In this document: positions 20,865 to 32,607 of the stretch, in pieces
How the letters are laid out: every line of letters begins with the position of its first letter
Position numbering within the stretch: position 1 is the first letter of the stretch
Assembly: GCA_030015575.1 (NCBI GenBank)
Contig: JASDDO010000024.1
Span: 38,030,114 to 38,094,113, forward strand
Reading direction: 5' to 3'
DNA length: 64,000 nucleotides
From: Agapanthus africanus
Lineage: Eukaryota > Streptophyta > Magnoliopsida > Asparagales > Amaryllidaceae
Position numbers and translations under genes: made by a program
The notes under the pieces: generated by a model
The model's input: only the letters and a program-made list of their open reading frames with translations
What the model was told of the DNA's origin: nothing
Database searches by the model: none

Positions 20865-22309
20865 TCTTTCTTGTGTGGGTCCCCTGTGACATTTGGGGTT
20901 TTCTGGAATATTTAATTATTGCTCAGGTTACTGTTTAACAGAGCAGATTTTGGAGCAATATTGATGTTGTTTATTCGATCGAATTGTACAGTATTTGCGT
21001 ATTGGATTATATCTGTGATTGTTTAATGTGTTCGTAAACCTCCCCTAACTGCTAGTATGTCGGTTGGCAGGGGGTTGCACATTTCTGAAATGGTTATATC
21101 TGTTTGTGCATATAAACTGTATTGGACTGTTGTGGTGTATAGCCGGGGTTAGCAATGGGTTATAGTTTAATTCATTTGTTGTAAATGTAATTTGTTGTAA
21201 TATTATTTTCGCGGGGCACTTCCAGGTTGCGGTTGTAGCCACCGTTGTATTATTTCATTTTACTGTTTTTGCTCCTAGGACTGACCCAAGGTGGGGTACA
21301 CAGACTGCCGGGTGGGTAGTTTGCCGTACCCGTAGGGGTCGAGGGTGGGGTAACGGCTATTCATCACAACTGTGTAATCTGTCTTTTCTTGCAGGCTCAA
21401 AAGAAATACAGATTGCTTGCAAATCCAATATTGTTTATCTGTGTTCTGGAATGAATATCATTGCGTCAGACGAATGTAAAATATCTATATTATGATAGCT
21501 ATTTAGACGCCACTTATGTTTTACACCCGCGCTAGCCCAGCCCCCGCTCTGTCGTTAGTTAAGTAACCTAACGAGTGATGACGGGACCCCGTGGCGAATG
21601 CGGATGGCATAAGAGGACGTTGTATTTTCGTTGTTTTCTGCAATGATAGGTTAATGATGGGACGCATTATCTATAATGCAAAGTAAAACAAACCAAAGTT
21701 TAAATCGTTGGAACAATTTAAAAAAAAAACCACTCGGTTATTTTTTAAAACAGATATTTTTAAATGCGGAGCTTTAACCACTCCTTTTAAAAGCTATCAG
21801 GTTCCTTCGGTTATATCAAGTTCACTACGTTCACGGTTTCGCCAAAACCAGTCGTAGCCCTCCGTCATTTCATCTGGGTATTCAGTAGTATTCAAGCTAT
21901 GTATTTTGACCTAACGCCAAGGCATAGTGTTTGGTAGCTGCTGGATATTCATTTGTTGCATAGATAGATGAGTTAGTTTAGGACAGTCGTATTATCATTT
22001 TGGCCGAACGTCAAGGATATATACGGATGGGTTCAAATTGACAAGATAATGATGGGTAGAACTTGACATGTGACTTATGACATTTTGACCTAACGCCAAG
22101 GTCATAAGAGCATGGGGCAAAAACTTATATCGGGAATTTCTAAAGAAACTGAAATTTGCAAAGAGATGCATACCATTTTGAGTTTGATGAATGTTGGTAG
22201 CATTCCTACAACATTATCAGACGATGATATTTGGATCCCGATCCTACTGTGAGTATATGCTACTTATCAGGATATTCGTCACTTAACGATCAATGCTATA
22301 AACCTAGTA

Positions 22310-22415
22310 GGTGTCCAGAAAAGTGTCAGCGGGGTTACGCCCCCAGAGAAAAGAGGTTATTTAATTAAGGAACTTCGCGAAAGCGTTGGAAAACCTCCCT
22401 CGAAGTATCGACACC
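22310..22415 (+). promoter_or_regulatory. Candidate structured leader RNA in C, shared with E
   Basis: The core 22355-22399 is identical to 1530-1574 at 44 of 45 positions. The outer stem GGTGTC/GACACC (22310-22315 with 22410-22415) uses different bases from the E outer stem but keeps pairing. The inner stem is GAGGTT/AACCTC (22353-22358 with 22392-22397). A separate small hairpin GGGG-TTACG-CCCC lies at 22331-22344. It sits about 200 nt before the gag start. Confidence 0.5.
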
Positions 22416-22609
22416 GGCCTGGCTGAACGGTTAAGCAAGTATTGTACGGTGAGAATAGTCTTGGCTAATTCTTCTTTTATGGTTTGAGGAAGGATACGAG
22501 AAACAGTGGGAGCCATCCAGTTTAGATAAACTAAAAACCACTCTAAACTTGCAAGAGCATCATGCTAAAGAGTTTTCTTCTCTCTCTCCTAATTGCAGCG
22601 ACCCTGAAA

Positions 22610-25600
22610 ATGACTGGACTTAAGTTACTTTTAGAGAAAAATATACTGACAGGGCCAAACTATAAAGATTGGCTGCGGAATGTCAAGATGGCTTTGACCT
22701 ATGACAAACTGGGGTACGTCCTCACCGCTACGGCACCTGCTGTCCCTGGTCCCAAATCCAGCAATGCGGATAAGGAAATCCGCAAAACCTGGGATTTAGA
22801 TTGCGCGAGAGCCAAGTGCATCGTGCTTGCCTCGATGAACAATGAACATCAGAGGAGGCACGAGGATATGTCCCTAGATGGCATATTTCTCCATACAAAG
22901 GAACTTTATGGAGAGCAATCTCGTATAGCAAGATACGAGACCTCTAAGAAAATGTTTCGAGCGAGGTTGGCTGTCGGGTCATCGGTAGGTGAACATGTCC
23001 TACAGATGATTGGCTATATAGAAGAGCTCGCAGACCTTGGGACGACTTTGGATAATGAGCTCTATACAGACCTTGTTCTCCAGTCCCTTCCTCCCACCTA
23101 CGCCCAGTTTATCCTCAACTTCAATCTTCAAGGAAAAGAAGTTGAACTTGCGGAACTCCTGAACATGTTAAGGAGTGCGGAGGGCACCTTGCAGAAGGCA
23201 AGGGAAACACCCGCTATGTTTGTTGGCGGTTCATCTTCTTCCGGGTCCAAGGCTAGGGCCAAAGGAAGGAAGAAGAAGGCCGCACCCAGACCTAGAGGAG
23301 GTGTTAGTAAGGTGGGAGGGAAGGGAAAGAAAAAGAAAGCAGTACCGATAGTTGGTCAGGATGAGTGCTTCCATTGTCACAGGAAAGGGCACTGGAAGAA
23401 GGATTGCAAGGCGTGGAACGCCAAGAACCAGGAACCGAAGCAAGCTGTGGCTTCGACTTCAGGTGTGTTTGTAATTGAGAATTGTCTGTCAATCAACTCT
23501 ACTTCCTGGGTATTGGATACCGGATCAGGATCTCATATTTGCAATTCATTGCAGGCACTGAGAAACCGTAGAGTGCTGAAGGAAGGTGATATGATCCTCA
23601 GGGTTGCTAACGGAGCTAGCGTGGGAGCTGCGTCCGTCGGGGATTATCACCTAGGATTGACGAGTGGACACATTTTGGTTTTACATAACTGTTATTTTGT
23701 ACCCAGCTTAACGTGTAATATCATATCAGTTTCCTTGTTATCAAATAAAGGTTATGATTTCACGTTTGTAAGAGATGTTGTCAACATCCACCTTAATCAT
23801 GGTTTGATTGGGTCAGGTACTCTAAATAACGGCATATATGTGTTAAACCAACTCCAAATTTTCAATGTCCAGAACACACTAAAAAGAAAGTCTCCAGATT
23901 TAAATAAAGCTTTCTTATGGCATTGTAGACTGGGTCACATCAATGAGAGAAGGTTGACTAAGTTGCATAGAGAAGGATATCTGGACACGTTCGAATATCA
24001 AACTTATGACACTTGTCAATCTTGTCTCAAAGGAAAGATGACAAAGACTCCATTCACTGGACAAGGAGTAAGAGCGAGCGAGCTCTTAGGACTCATACAC
24101 AGTGATGTATGCGGTCCAATGTCTACACATGCGAGAGGTGGTTTTTCCTATTTCATTACTTTCACGGATGATTACTCAAGATACGGATTCATTTATCTGA
24201 TGAAACATAAATCCGAGGCTTTTGAGAAATTCCAAGAGTATAAGAATGAAGTAGAAAACCAAACCGGCAAAAGTATAAAGACACTTAGATCTGATCGAGG
24301 TGGTGAATACTTAAGTGCCGAGTTCCTAGGTTACCTAAAAGAGAAAGGAATTCTCTCTCAGCTTACTCCTCCGTACACTCCACAGCATAACGGTGTATCG
24401 GAGAGACGGAATCGAACCCTATTGGATATGGTACGATCCATGATGAGTAATGCTGAGTTACCGCGATCTTTCTGGGGACATGCGCTAGAATCAGCGGCAT
24501 ATCTTTTGAACATGGTACCTACCAAGACTGTGCCTACCACTCCATATCAGATGTGGAGTGGGAAGAAACCCCATCTACAGTATATAAAGATTTGGGGATG
24601 TCCAGCTTTTGTTAAAAAGCAGCATGTGGACAAGCTCGAGGCACGATCAGTAAAGTGTTTGTTTGTGGGATATCCAAAGCACTCCAGGGGATATCTATTC
24701 TATTACGCAGAGGAACAGAAGGTATTTGTTTCTCGTAATGCCCATTTTCTAGAACATCAGTTTTTAGAAAAGGAATCAAGTGGGAGCGAAATAGAACTGG
24801 AAGAAATTCCAGAACCACAAACTGCTACTGAAAGTTTGGTAGAACCAGAGGTTCAAGAAGAACAGAACATTCCCGCACCCCTCCGCAGGAGTAGTAGGCC
24901 GTCTCGTCCGCCTGAGAGATACTACGGTTTTCTCATAGACGGGGATAGAGAGGATTGCATCATAGATGATGATGAACCTACTGACTTCCAGCAGGCCATC
25001 CAGAGCGGCGACTCGGTACGATGGCTAGATGCAATGCGGACCGAGATGGAGTCCATGTACACCAACAAAGTATGGACTTTGGACTTTGCTCCAGATGGGG
25101 TAAAACCCATAGGATGCAAATGGATCTTCAAGAAAAAGATTGGTGTAGATGGACAGGTGGAAACCTATAAGGCTAGACTTGTTGCAAAGGGTTTTCGTCA
25201 AAGACCTGGTTTGGACTATGACGAAACTTTTTCTCCAGTGGCTATGCTCAAATCCATTCGGGTCCTTCTTGCTATTGCTGCCTTCCATGATTATGAAATC
25301 TGGCAGATGGACGTAAAGACGGCTTTTCTGAATGGAAATTTAGAAGAGAGCGTCTATATGGATCAGCCAGAGGGTTTCAATCAGAGTGGGAGCAGCGGGA
25401 AAGTATGCAAGCTGCTTAAGTCCATTTACGGACTAAAGCAGGCATCGCGGAGTTGGAACATCTGCTTTGATGAGACAGTCAAAGAATATGACTTTATCAA
25501 AAATCCAGATGAACCGTGCATATATAGTAAAGTTGTGGCCAGAAGTGTCGTATTCCTCGTCTTGTACGTGGATGACATTCTATTGATAGGAAATGACATT

Positions 25601-26551
25601 CCTATGCTACAATCTGTCAAAGGATTCTTGTCACACAGGTTCTCCATGAAAGACCTGGGTGATGCCTCTTACATTCTGGGGATCCGGATCTATCGTGATA
25701 GATCCAAGAGGATGTTGGGACTTTCGCAGTCCAGGTATATCGACACTGTACTGAAAAGATTCAGTATGGAAGATTCTAAGCGCGGTAATCTACCGGCTTG
25801 TCACGGAATCACCCTCTCCAAAGAGATGTCTCCCAAGACTGATTTGGAAAGGGAACGCATGTCTATTATACCCTACGCTTCTGCGGTAGGCTCTATAATG
25901 TATGCGATGTTGTGTACCAGACCAGATGTAGCTTATGCACTGAGCGTGGTAAGCCGGTATCAGTCAGACCCAGGGAAGAAACACTGGATAGCAGTAAAGA
26001 ACATTCTCAAGTACCTGAGGAGGACTAAGGAGATGTTCTTGGTTTACGGCGGAAAAGACCTCAGGTTAGAGGCCTTTGCTGATTCCGGCTTCCAGAGTGA
26101 TAAGGACGATTCCAAGTCCATGTCGGGTTATGTCTTTACCCTCAATGGAGGGGCGGTGTGCTGGAAGAGCTCCAAGCAGGACACCGTTGCTGACTCGACG
26201 ATGGAAGCGGAGTATATAGCTGCTTGCGATGCCGCAAAAGAAGCAGTCTGGATGAAGAAGTTCCTAACAGAACTTCAGGTGGTTCCTACCATAGTTGATC
26301 CAATACCTCTGTATTGCGACAACAACGGAGCTATAGCTTTAGCGAAGGAACCAAGGTCCCATCAGAAGTCCAGACACATCTTGAGGCGGTATCACCTGAT
26401 CAGGGAGATCATTGATCGTCAGGAGATCGAGGTTCGGAGAGTTGCTTCAGAAGAGAACATTGCTGATCCATTCACGAAGGCCCTTCCTCAGATTCAGTTC
26501 GAGAGGCTGCTCGAGATCATTGGTCTGCGATATGCCAGTACATGGCCCTAG
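22610..26551 (+). CDS. gag-pol: Intact copia gag-pol polyprotein
   Basis: This single frame encodes everything for retrotransposition: gag, protease, integrase, reverse transcriptase and RNase H, in the copia order. ATG 22610 (MTGLKLLLEKN) is preferred over the upstream in-frame ATG 22562, whose 16 extra residues look like leader sequence. Motifs in order: TGPNYKDWLRNVKMAL (gag start), zinc knuckle CFHCHRKGHWKKDC (about 23369), protease VLDTGSGSHIC (about 23513), integrase H-H-C-C finger (HCRLGH, CQSCLKG) and triad in LIHSDVCGP, LRSDRGGEY, HNGVSERRN, RT WIFKKKIG, MDVKTAFLNG and YVDD (about 25567), RNase H ADSGFQSD, DSTMEAEY and YCDNNGAI. The stop is TAG at 26549. No lesion is visible, so this copy may be competent. 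Confidence 0.97.
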   Translation: MTGLKLLLEKNILTGPNYKDWLRNVKMALTYDKLGYVLTATAPAVPGPKSSNADKEIRKTWDLDCARAKCIVLASMNNEHQRRHEDMSLDGIFLHTKELYGEQSRIARYETSKKMFRARLAVGSSVGEHVLQMIGYIEELADLGTTLDNELYTDLVLQSLPPTYAQFILNFNLQGKEVELAELLNMLRSAEGTLQKARETPAMFVGGSSSSGSKARAKGRKKKAAPRPRGGVSKVGGKGKKKKAVPIVGQDECFHCHRKGHWKKDCKAWNAKNQEPKQAVASTSGVFVIENCLSINSTSWVLDTGSGSHICNSLQALRNRRVLKEGDMILRVANGASVGAASVGDYHLGLTSGHILVLHNCYFVPSLTCNIISVSLLSNKGYDFTFVRDVVNIHLNHGLIGSGTLNNGIYVLNQLQIFNVQNTLKRKSPDLNKAFLWHCRLGHINERRLTKLHREGYLDTFEYQTYDTCQSCLKGKMTKTPFTGQGVRASELLGLIHSDVCGPMSTHARGGFSYFITFTDDYSRYGFIYLMKHKSEAFEKFQEYKNEVENQTGKSIKTLRSDRGGEYLSAEFLGYLKEKGILSQLTPPYTPQHNGVSERRNRTLLDMVRSMMSNAELPRSFWGHALESAAYLLNMVPTKTVPTTPYQMWSGKKPHLQYIKIWGCPAFVKKQHVDKLEARSVKCLFVGYPKHSRGYLFYYAEEQKVFVSRNAHFLEHQFLEKESSGSEIELEEIPEPQTATESLVEPEVQEEQNIPAPLRRSSRPSRPPERYYGFLIDGDREDCIIDDDEPTDFQQAIQSGDSVRWLDAMRTEMESMYTNKVWTLDFAPDGVKPIGCKWIFKKKIGVDGQVETYKARLVAKGFRQRPGLDYDETFSPVAMLKSIRVLLAIAAFHDYEIWQMDVKTAFLNGNLEESVYMDQPEGFNQSGSSGKVCKLLKSIYGLKQASRSWNICFDETVKEYDFIKNPDEPCIYSKVVARSVVFLVLYVDDILLIGNDIPMLQSVKGFLSHRFSMKDLGDASYILGIRIYRDRSKRMLGLSQSRYIDTVLKRFSMEDSKRGNLPACHGITLSKEMSPKTDLERERMSIIPYASAVGSIMYAMLCTRPDVAYALSVVSRYQSDPGKKHWIAVKNILKYLRRTKEMFLVYGGKDLRLEAFADSGFQSDKDDSKSMSGYVFTLNGGAVCWKSSKQDTVADSTMEAEYIAACDAAKEAVWMKKFLTELQVVPTIVDPIPLYCDNNGAIALAKEPRSHQKSRHILRRYHLIREIIDRQEIEVRRVASEENIADPFTKALPQIQFERLLEIIGLRYASTWP

Positions 26552-26554
26552 TGC

Positions 26555-26565
26555 AAGTGGGAGAT
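26555..26565 (+). other. Polypurine tract of C
   Basis: AAGTGGGAGAT immediately precedes the TG of the 3' LTR and lies just after the pol stop codon. Confidence 0.9.
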
Positions 26566-28449
26566 TGTTAGTGTTTATGCCCTAGAAGGCCATTACTGTA
26601 TCATACTAGCTTGTATATTACTTAATGGAAGCTTGGGATATTCACATGTATATAACAGTCTTGCTAAACATGGTAGTATGCTACTTGGTTTTTTCTATCT
26701 TAATATGTGAGCGTACGTATTGATAGAGCTCTTAGGATCTTGCTTGTCTACCAGCGTTGTGATGGCAGTCACACTAGTGGGGGCTGGGTAGTCTACAAGC
26801 ACATCCTTATTCAGGTCCCTGGTCGTTGGATTATCGAGACAGAGCATCGATACTCCGGAGTAGACTGGTGTGTACGCTTCTCATCCCAGTTGGGGAGATG
26901 GTCTGTCCCACAGCCGTCAGTACGTCGTACTGGAGATAGTATACAGGTGCTCGTTAGGTTACGGGTACACCGGACAGGACTCACAGGGAACTGTTGGTTG
27001 GTTTGATACCAGTCGTCAGTGAACAGTTCCCAGGTGACATGAGTACAGCGTAGTCCGCAGACTTGACACTGCTACTTCGCCTCGAGTGTGTCCCACTGTT
27101 CTTAGATTACTACCCTACCACGGCTCAAAGGAGTCGTGCAAACAGGTAGCAGTTGGGTGCAGTCCCGAGCACTTGGAGGCAGTGGCGGTTAGACAGGATT
27201 CGTCCCTCCCGGTATTGGGAGTAGATATCGTGCTGTGTCAGAGAGCCATTACGCAAAGTCCCTGGCCAGGGCAAGCGAGATTTGCTGGTAGGTTCCAGCA
27301 GTTTCTCAGGGAGTAATGGGCTTCACTCCGACACGACTTATACCGCTATTAGGGGACTGACGCTTGCCGCCCCCCTAGGCCCGATATGCGATAATCTTGG
27401 ACGAACGGACCGGACTGTATGGAGATTGTCACATCAGACTCGGTAGGAGTTCGGATGGGTTTACTCATCGGCCTTCTTATCGACAACTACCTGGGGACCG
27501 TTACGTACAGCTAGTGCCACTTGCGGTCTGTGGTTAAACCCACTGCCAGCGTAGTAGTCGAGTCTCTAGAGTCCCACACAGAGAGTTTCCTACTCCAGGC
27601 GAAACGATATAGAGGTTGCATGGTTTTGCGACAAAGGGTTCGGACGCATACGTGCGTTTACGCGCGTATGACTTTCGGACAGTTTTTACCAGTCGGCTTT
27701 GGTTTAAGCCAGTTACTGGTATCCGGTTATTGGATTTATACAGTCTAAAGTTTTTCCGTATTTTTACGGATCGGAGGGGCGTTCTCGTAATTACTCGAGA
27801 AGCTTCTAGAAGATGTGACTAAGGAGGTTTCTTTTGGATAAGAGAGTGAGTCATGGTGGTGATTCATTCACTTCATTAATGCACATTTATTGCTTAATGA
27901 CTCATGCTAATGAATCACCACAAGATATTTTATGAAGCATGCTTATTCATTTCCTTTATTGATTATTCTAAAATAAGAATGCTTCATAATATTATGATAC
28001 ACTCTCTCTCTTCTCTCATTATCTCATCTCACATTCTCTCTCCTCAAGCTCTCATCTTCAAACCCTAATCCTTAATCCTCATGTGTTGAGATCAAAGGAT
28101 TAGTTAGACTAAACAATCCATAACCTACACTCTACATCATCCTTTCATCTTTGATTAGCAATCAAAGTTGATTAGTTACCTCAAGTGAGAGGTTTAGCTT
28201 GGAGTTTCGCTCTCGGGTGGATCGTCTACTACCTAGAGAAGGTCGAGGAGAACAAAGGAGGACGTAAAGAAGAAGGACCGGTTTCATTAGGTATAATCCC
28301 TAATCACTTGTGAAAAGAAACTCATAAGATACGGTTATTTATAGTTTAGCTTCGATTCAAGCGGTTAGTCGATGTTCGTTGTTTAAACTTGATTGTTTTT
28401 GAAAATTCCGCCTCCCCATAAGTACTGGGGTGAAGTACATCGACTTACA
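26566..28449 (+). repeat. 3' LTR of C
   Basis: 1884 bp, equal in length to the 5' LTR with about four substitutions. It ends GACTTACA, followed by ACAAG, the right target copy. Confidence 0.96.
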
Positions 28450-29070
28450 ACAAGCGCACGGACCTGCAAAAACAGGTTGACGCGCTGGAAGAATATAACC
28501 AGAAGGCGCGGACCCCAGTCACACTCCAATAATTTCTCAACCACGTCCTTGAGGACGGAGATGATGACAATTGAGAAGACTCGTCGGATGAATCTGAAGA
28601 TTATGTGGCAAGTTGTCATATGATCTCTCACTCGTCGATAGACGATGAAGAATCTCCTTACACAGAGAAACTGGGGGCAAATCGAGCCGAAACTTCTAGG
28701 GCCATCAGACGAAATGATTGATGCATTCCTGGACGAGGCTCTTCTTAAAAGCAAAGCTGCTCGAGAGCGTGAGATGGCCATATTTGAAAAAGCCAAACGC
28801 TGACGACTGGACGAAAGGGTTGAAACACTCCCGCCAGATTAAAGTACATCCGTCACAAATAAAAGTAGGTTCAAGAGGAGGAAGAGGTTCGCCAAAGCCA
28901 TATCGATAGGAATGAAGCTGCCACCCTCCGAAGCGAACGCTCTTAGTGAAGCGGAAACACATCCTAGCTACTGCTTATATCATCAAAAGATTGCGCACCC
29001 TACTGAAGAGTGAAACGCTTTTAAAAGATGGTGGCAGGGATATGTTGCTCACCGGCAACATTTCAAGCGA
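28450..29070 (+). pseudogene. Decayed continuation of B gag-pol after C
   Basis: The frame from 18702 resumes here (RTDLQKQVDALEEYNQKAR) and soon meets stops. A module like AREREMAIFEKAK (about 28763) followed by a degenerate YCLYHQKIAHPTEE finger-like motif (about 28973) is a second, broken copy of the module seen intact at 30910-31365. Confidence 0.75.
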
Positions 29071-30714
29071 ATGAAATGCAAAACTCGTCGAGAGCAAAGA
29101 AATACGATCGGGGAGCGTAAAGGAACTACCGGCAACTGTCATATGGTTGACTATGGGGGATCGCAAGTTCTTACCTTCGGAAGCGACTCTGATGAAGAAA
29201 TGACTCTTGGCCCTCTCTTCAAAGAATCCACGTCGGGAAAAGAGGAAGAACCGAAGTACTGCGAGAACATTCAGTTGCGCAATCGTACGCTGCTCGAAAA
29301 GAATCTTGGGTCCTCGAACAGTGGGTCAAATAGAAGAGATAAGGGAAAAGAAAAGGTCCCTGAGGACATCGCCCTAGAAGATCAGGTCGTCAAAGAGCTG
29401 ACAGCCAAGTACCCGCCAAAGAAAAACAATGTGGACTACAACGTTCTGGCACACTTGAGAAAGTTACCTTCACAGCTAAGCATTCTCGACGCCCTTCTGC
29501 TATCCAAAGAGGCGAGAGATTCGCTGATCAAGGCATTACAAGAGCCTGAACAATTCCAAGCTTTCCTTACCGAAGAAAAGATGAAGGACGAGTTGGAAGA
29601 AGTGCACATAGCCGATATCACCTTCGGCGATGAAGATCTTCTCCTCGGGACGTGTGAGCATAACCGTCCCCTATATGTCTCCAGATACTGTCATGACATC
29701 AAGATAGGCAAAATCCTTGTTGACAATGGGTCCTCCGTCAATCTCCTTAATGTAAGAGTGTTGAAAGAAATCTGCATGAGCGTTCAGCATCTCGCTCGTG
29801 ATAAAATCACCATTTCTGGGTTTGACTCCCAGTCATCACGGATGCTTAGGTCTGTAATATTAACACTACACTTTGGGCTGCTCGTCACGGATATCAAGTT
29901 CCATGTCATTGACACTAAGACCTGCTATAACGCTTTGCTCGGCCGGCCTTGGTTACACGAGTACAACATCATCCCTTCTACACAACATCAGTGTATGAAG
30001 TATTTCAAGGATGGTCTCGAGTATACCGTAACAGGAGAGCTGAACCCATTCTCCGTGAACGAAGTACGAAAGTACGAAGATGCAAAATACTTCTTACCGG
30101 ATTTCGAGGACACGGAAAGATGTCACAAACCAAAGAACAAAGCTATCACCACTATTCCGGTCTTCGAGAGTGATACCGAGGAAGAAGAAGAGATAGTTTA
30201 TTCAGGGCCGCCCCAATGCAACAAGCCAAGACCGTCCACCCCTATGTTGATCTTCGGCAACGACTCGGAAGATGAAGTCAATGCCGTATTCTATGCTCGG
30301 CCATCAATACAAGCCTTCGCTGATGAAGATCAAAGTTTGCAAATCGCCATGGTTTCACAAGAGCATTACAAAGAGCTCGATGCACTTGAAACTTATAGTG
30401 TGCAAGAACTGCAGACATTCTATGTCCCACCCAGACGAAAGGGTGAAATGGCGATCCTATTCTACCAATCCGGGGAAACCAAAGTGGAGAAAGAAATTTG
30501 GAATTGTGCGGATTCTACACTTGACAGGCTCCAGCCCATCCATTTGCCCAGATATTACACAGACGGACTAAATAGACTCTTGAGACGCCAAGGTGTACCC
30601 TTTAAGCAAACTGCGCGACAAGCACGGTTTTATAACAGGATCTGGAACGTTTCCGGAACTCAACGAAAGTTGCCCAACGGGAGAATGGAAACGATCGGGC
30701 TTGGATATGTTTGA
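29071..30714 (+). pseudogene. Protease region of B (Tat-type)
   Basis: This is an open stretch of 547 codons with no reason to think its first ATG is a true start. A charged linker precedes an aspartic protease domain: ILVDNGSSVNLLNVRVLKEI (about 29715-29775), then ITISGFDSQSSRM and YNALLGRPWLHEYNIIPST. The active-site D-N-G-S and the LLGRPWLH motif are typical of Tat/Ogre proteases. It closes with TGA at 30712. The next 110 bases to the RT frame contain stops. Confidence 0.85.
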
Positions 30715-30828
30715 TCTAAGAAACGGGAGCTATTCCGCGACTGCTACGTCATACATGACTTTGATGAAGAAGGAGATGCTCTGTGGGAAGATGCTAACCT
30801 TGAACCAGAACGAGCTCCCGCTATTTAA

Positions 30829-32607
30829 ATGCCAAGTCCGTCGTTTGAAGAACAGATGGACAAGCTTATAAGGAAAGCGGGTCAAAAGGTTCGAGACGAT
30901 CATAATCGCGAAATGGCCATCTATGAGAAAGCCAGAACGCAGCGCCTCCTTCAGCAGGTGGCGAAAAATGAAAATGCTCTTCCTTGTCAACCCGTCATAC
31001 AAAAGGCCCGACGCAGAAGCAAAAATAAATCAAAAAGCGGGAAAAGCGTTCGACAGCGACAAAGCGGGACGAAGAAGCCACACGATCGGGAATCGAGCAA
31101 TCCGGATTCGTCTCTTATAAAGAAGATGGGTCAAGCATACTCTTTTCCCCAGGACAAAACACAGAAGATACTTGATCTTGCCATAAAACATCAAATGATT
31201 ACCCTTCCGGAGTCCAAGCACCCCGAGCAAGCACGTGAAGTTAATCACCCAGATTATTGCTCCTATCACCGAGCAATAAGGCATCCTATCGAAGACTGCT
31301 TCACCTTCAAGAACTGGGTCGAAGACCAATATCAACTCGGCAGGTTCGCTCTATCCAGCAGTTGGAGGGTAACTCCACCGCAGAAGCACGAACCAAAAGC
31401 CGCGCATACAGCGAGAGTAGAACCAGATCAACATCGGTCTTGGAAGCGAGCTCGTACCTGTCATATGATAACGCTATCAGAAGAAGAGCCTGAGAATATG
31501 GGTGACCTCCCCTGGTGCTTCGAAAACGATGATGGCGAGGTGATCTCAGAGTTTCCACCGGCGCCAAAAGAGCTGGAAGATGGGATACATACTACTGCAG
31601 ACAACCTCAGAAAGATTGATTTGGGGATGGCGAGTGACCCGCGGCCGACCTTTGTCAGTGAGCTGTTGTCTGAAGAAAGGGTGGCTACGCTAAAAGACGT
31701 GCTCATGCAGCATAAAGATTGCTTTACATGGAACTATTCCGAGATGCTAGGACTAGATCCAGAGATTGCTGTACACAAATTGGCAATATCCCCGGACGTC
31801 AAGCCAATCAAACAAGCACCGAGAAGAATGCGGCTCGAGCTTGAGATGAGCATCAATGCCGAGGTCAAGAAGCTAATCGACTCCGGCTTCATCCAAGAGG
31901 TTCAGTATCCTAATTGGATTGCCAACATCATACCAGTGATGACGAAAAACGGAACGGTACGCATATGTGTGGACTTTCGGGATCTCAATAAAGCCTGTCC
32001 AAAGGAAGACTTCCCAGTACCAGTCACCGAGCTGATGATAGATAATACGTCCACTCATGAAGTTTTTTCCTTCATGGACGGCTCATCAGGATACAATCAG
32101 ATAAAGATGCATCCTGAGGACCAGAAGCATACAGCTTTCTGGACCCCTTTGGGCATATTCTGTTACAAGGTGATGCCCTTCGGTCTAAAGAACGCCGGTG
32201 CCACCTATCAGAGGGTCATGACGAAGATTTTCGACGACCTCATACATGAAATCGTCGAATGCTATATCGACGACCGCGTAGTAAAAAGCAAATCATACGA
32301 GGAACATTTAGAGCATCTGAAGATTGTGTTTCAACGCCTTCGAAAATACAACCTGAACATGAACCCTCTCAAATGCGCGTTCGCAGTTTCCTCAGGCAAA
32401 TTCCTAGGATTCATCGTACGACATCGAGGCATCGAGATAGACCCGTCGAAGATCAAGGTGATTATGGAAATGCCTCCGCCAAAGACTCTCAAGCAACTGA
32501 GGTCTCTCCAAGGAAAGCTCGCGTATATCCGGCGATTCATAACCAACCTCTCCGGCAAGTGCCGCCCTTACAGTCACCTAATGAAGAAAGGGACTTTTTT
32601 CGTCTAG
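30829..32607 (+). pseudogene. Finger-like module and reverse transcriptase of B
   Basis: The N-terminal part carries REMAIYEKARTQRL, basic residues and a finger-like DYCSYHRAIRHPIEDCFTFKN (about 31249-31311). The reverse transcriptase follows: VRICVDFRDLNKACPKEDFP (about 31960), FSFMDGSSGYNQIKMHPEDQ, FWTPLGIFCYKVMPFGLKNA, and catalytic YIDD (about 32263). The C-terminal thumb and connection region (LRSLQGKLAYIRRFITNLSG) follow. TAG at 32605 ends the frame where RNase H should continue. Confidence 0.9.

Larger units (their letters stand above)
20600..22609 (+). other. Untranslated leader of C
   Basis: Two kilobases without a credible gene. It carries an 88-93 nt imperfect foldback (20772-20864) rich in CCGCGG words, and the structured block shared with element E (core 22355-22399, outer stem 22310-22315 with 22410-22415). 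Confidence 0.8.
18703..28449 (+). mobile_element. Element C: recent Ty1/copia retrotransposon, Angela-like
   Basis: LTRs of 1884 bp each (18703-20586 and 26566-28449) are flanked by ACAAG at 18698-18702 and 28450-28454. I find only about four differences between the LTRs (99.8% identity). The single coding frame is intact. Total length is 9.75 kb. LTR length, element length and the gag-PR-IN-RT-RH order fit the Angela/BARE group, an inference from general features. It disrupts gag-pol of B. Confidence 0.96.
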
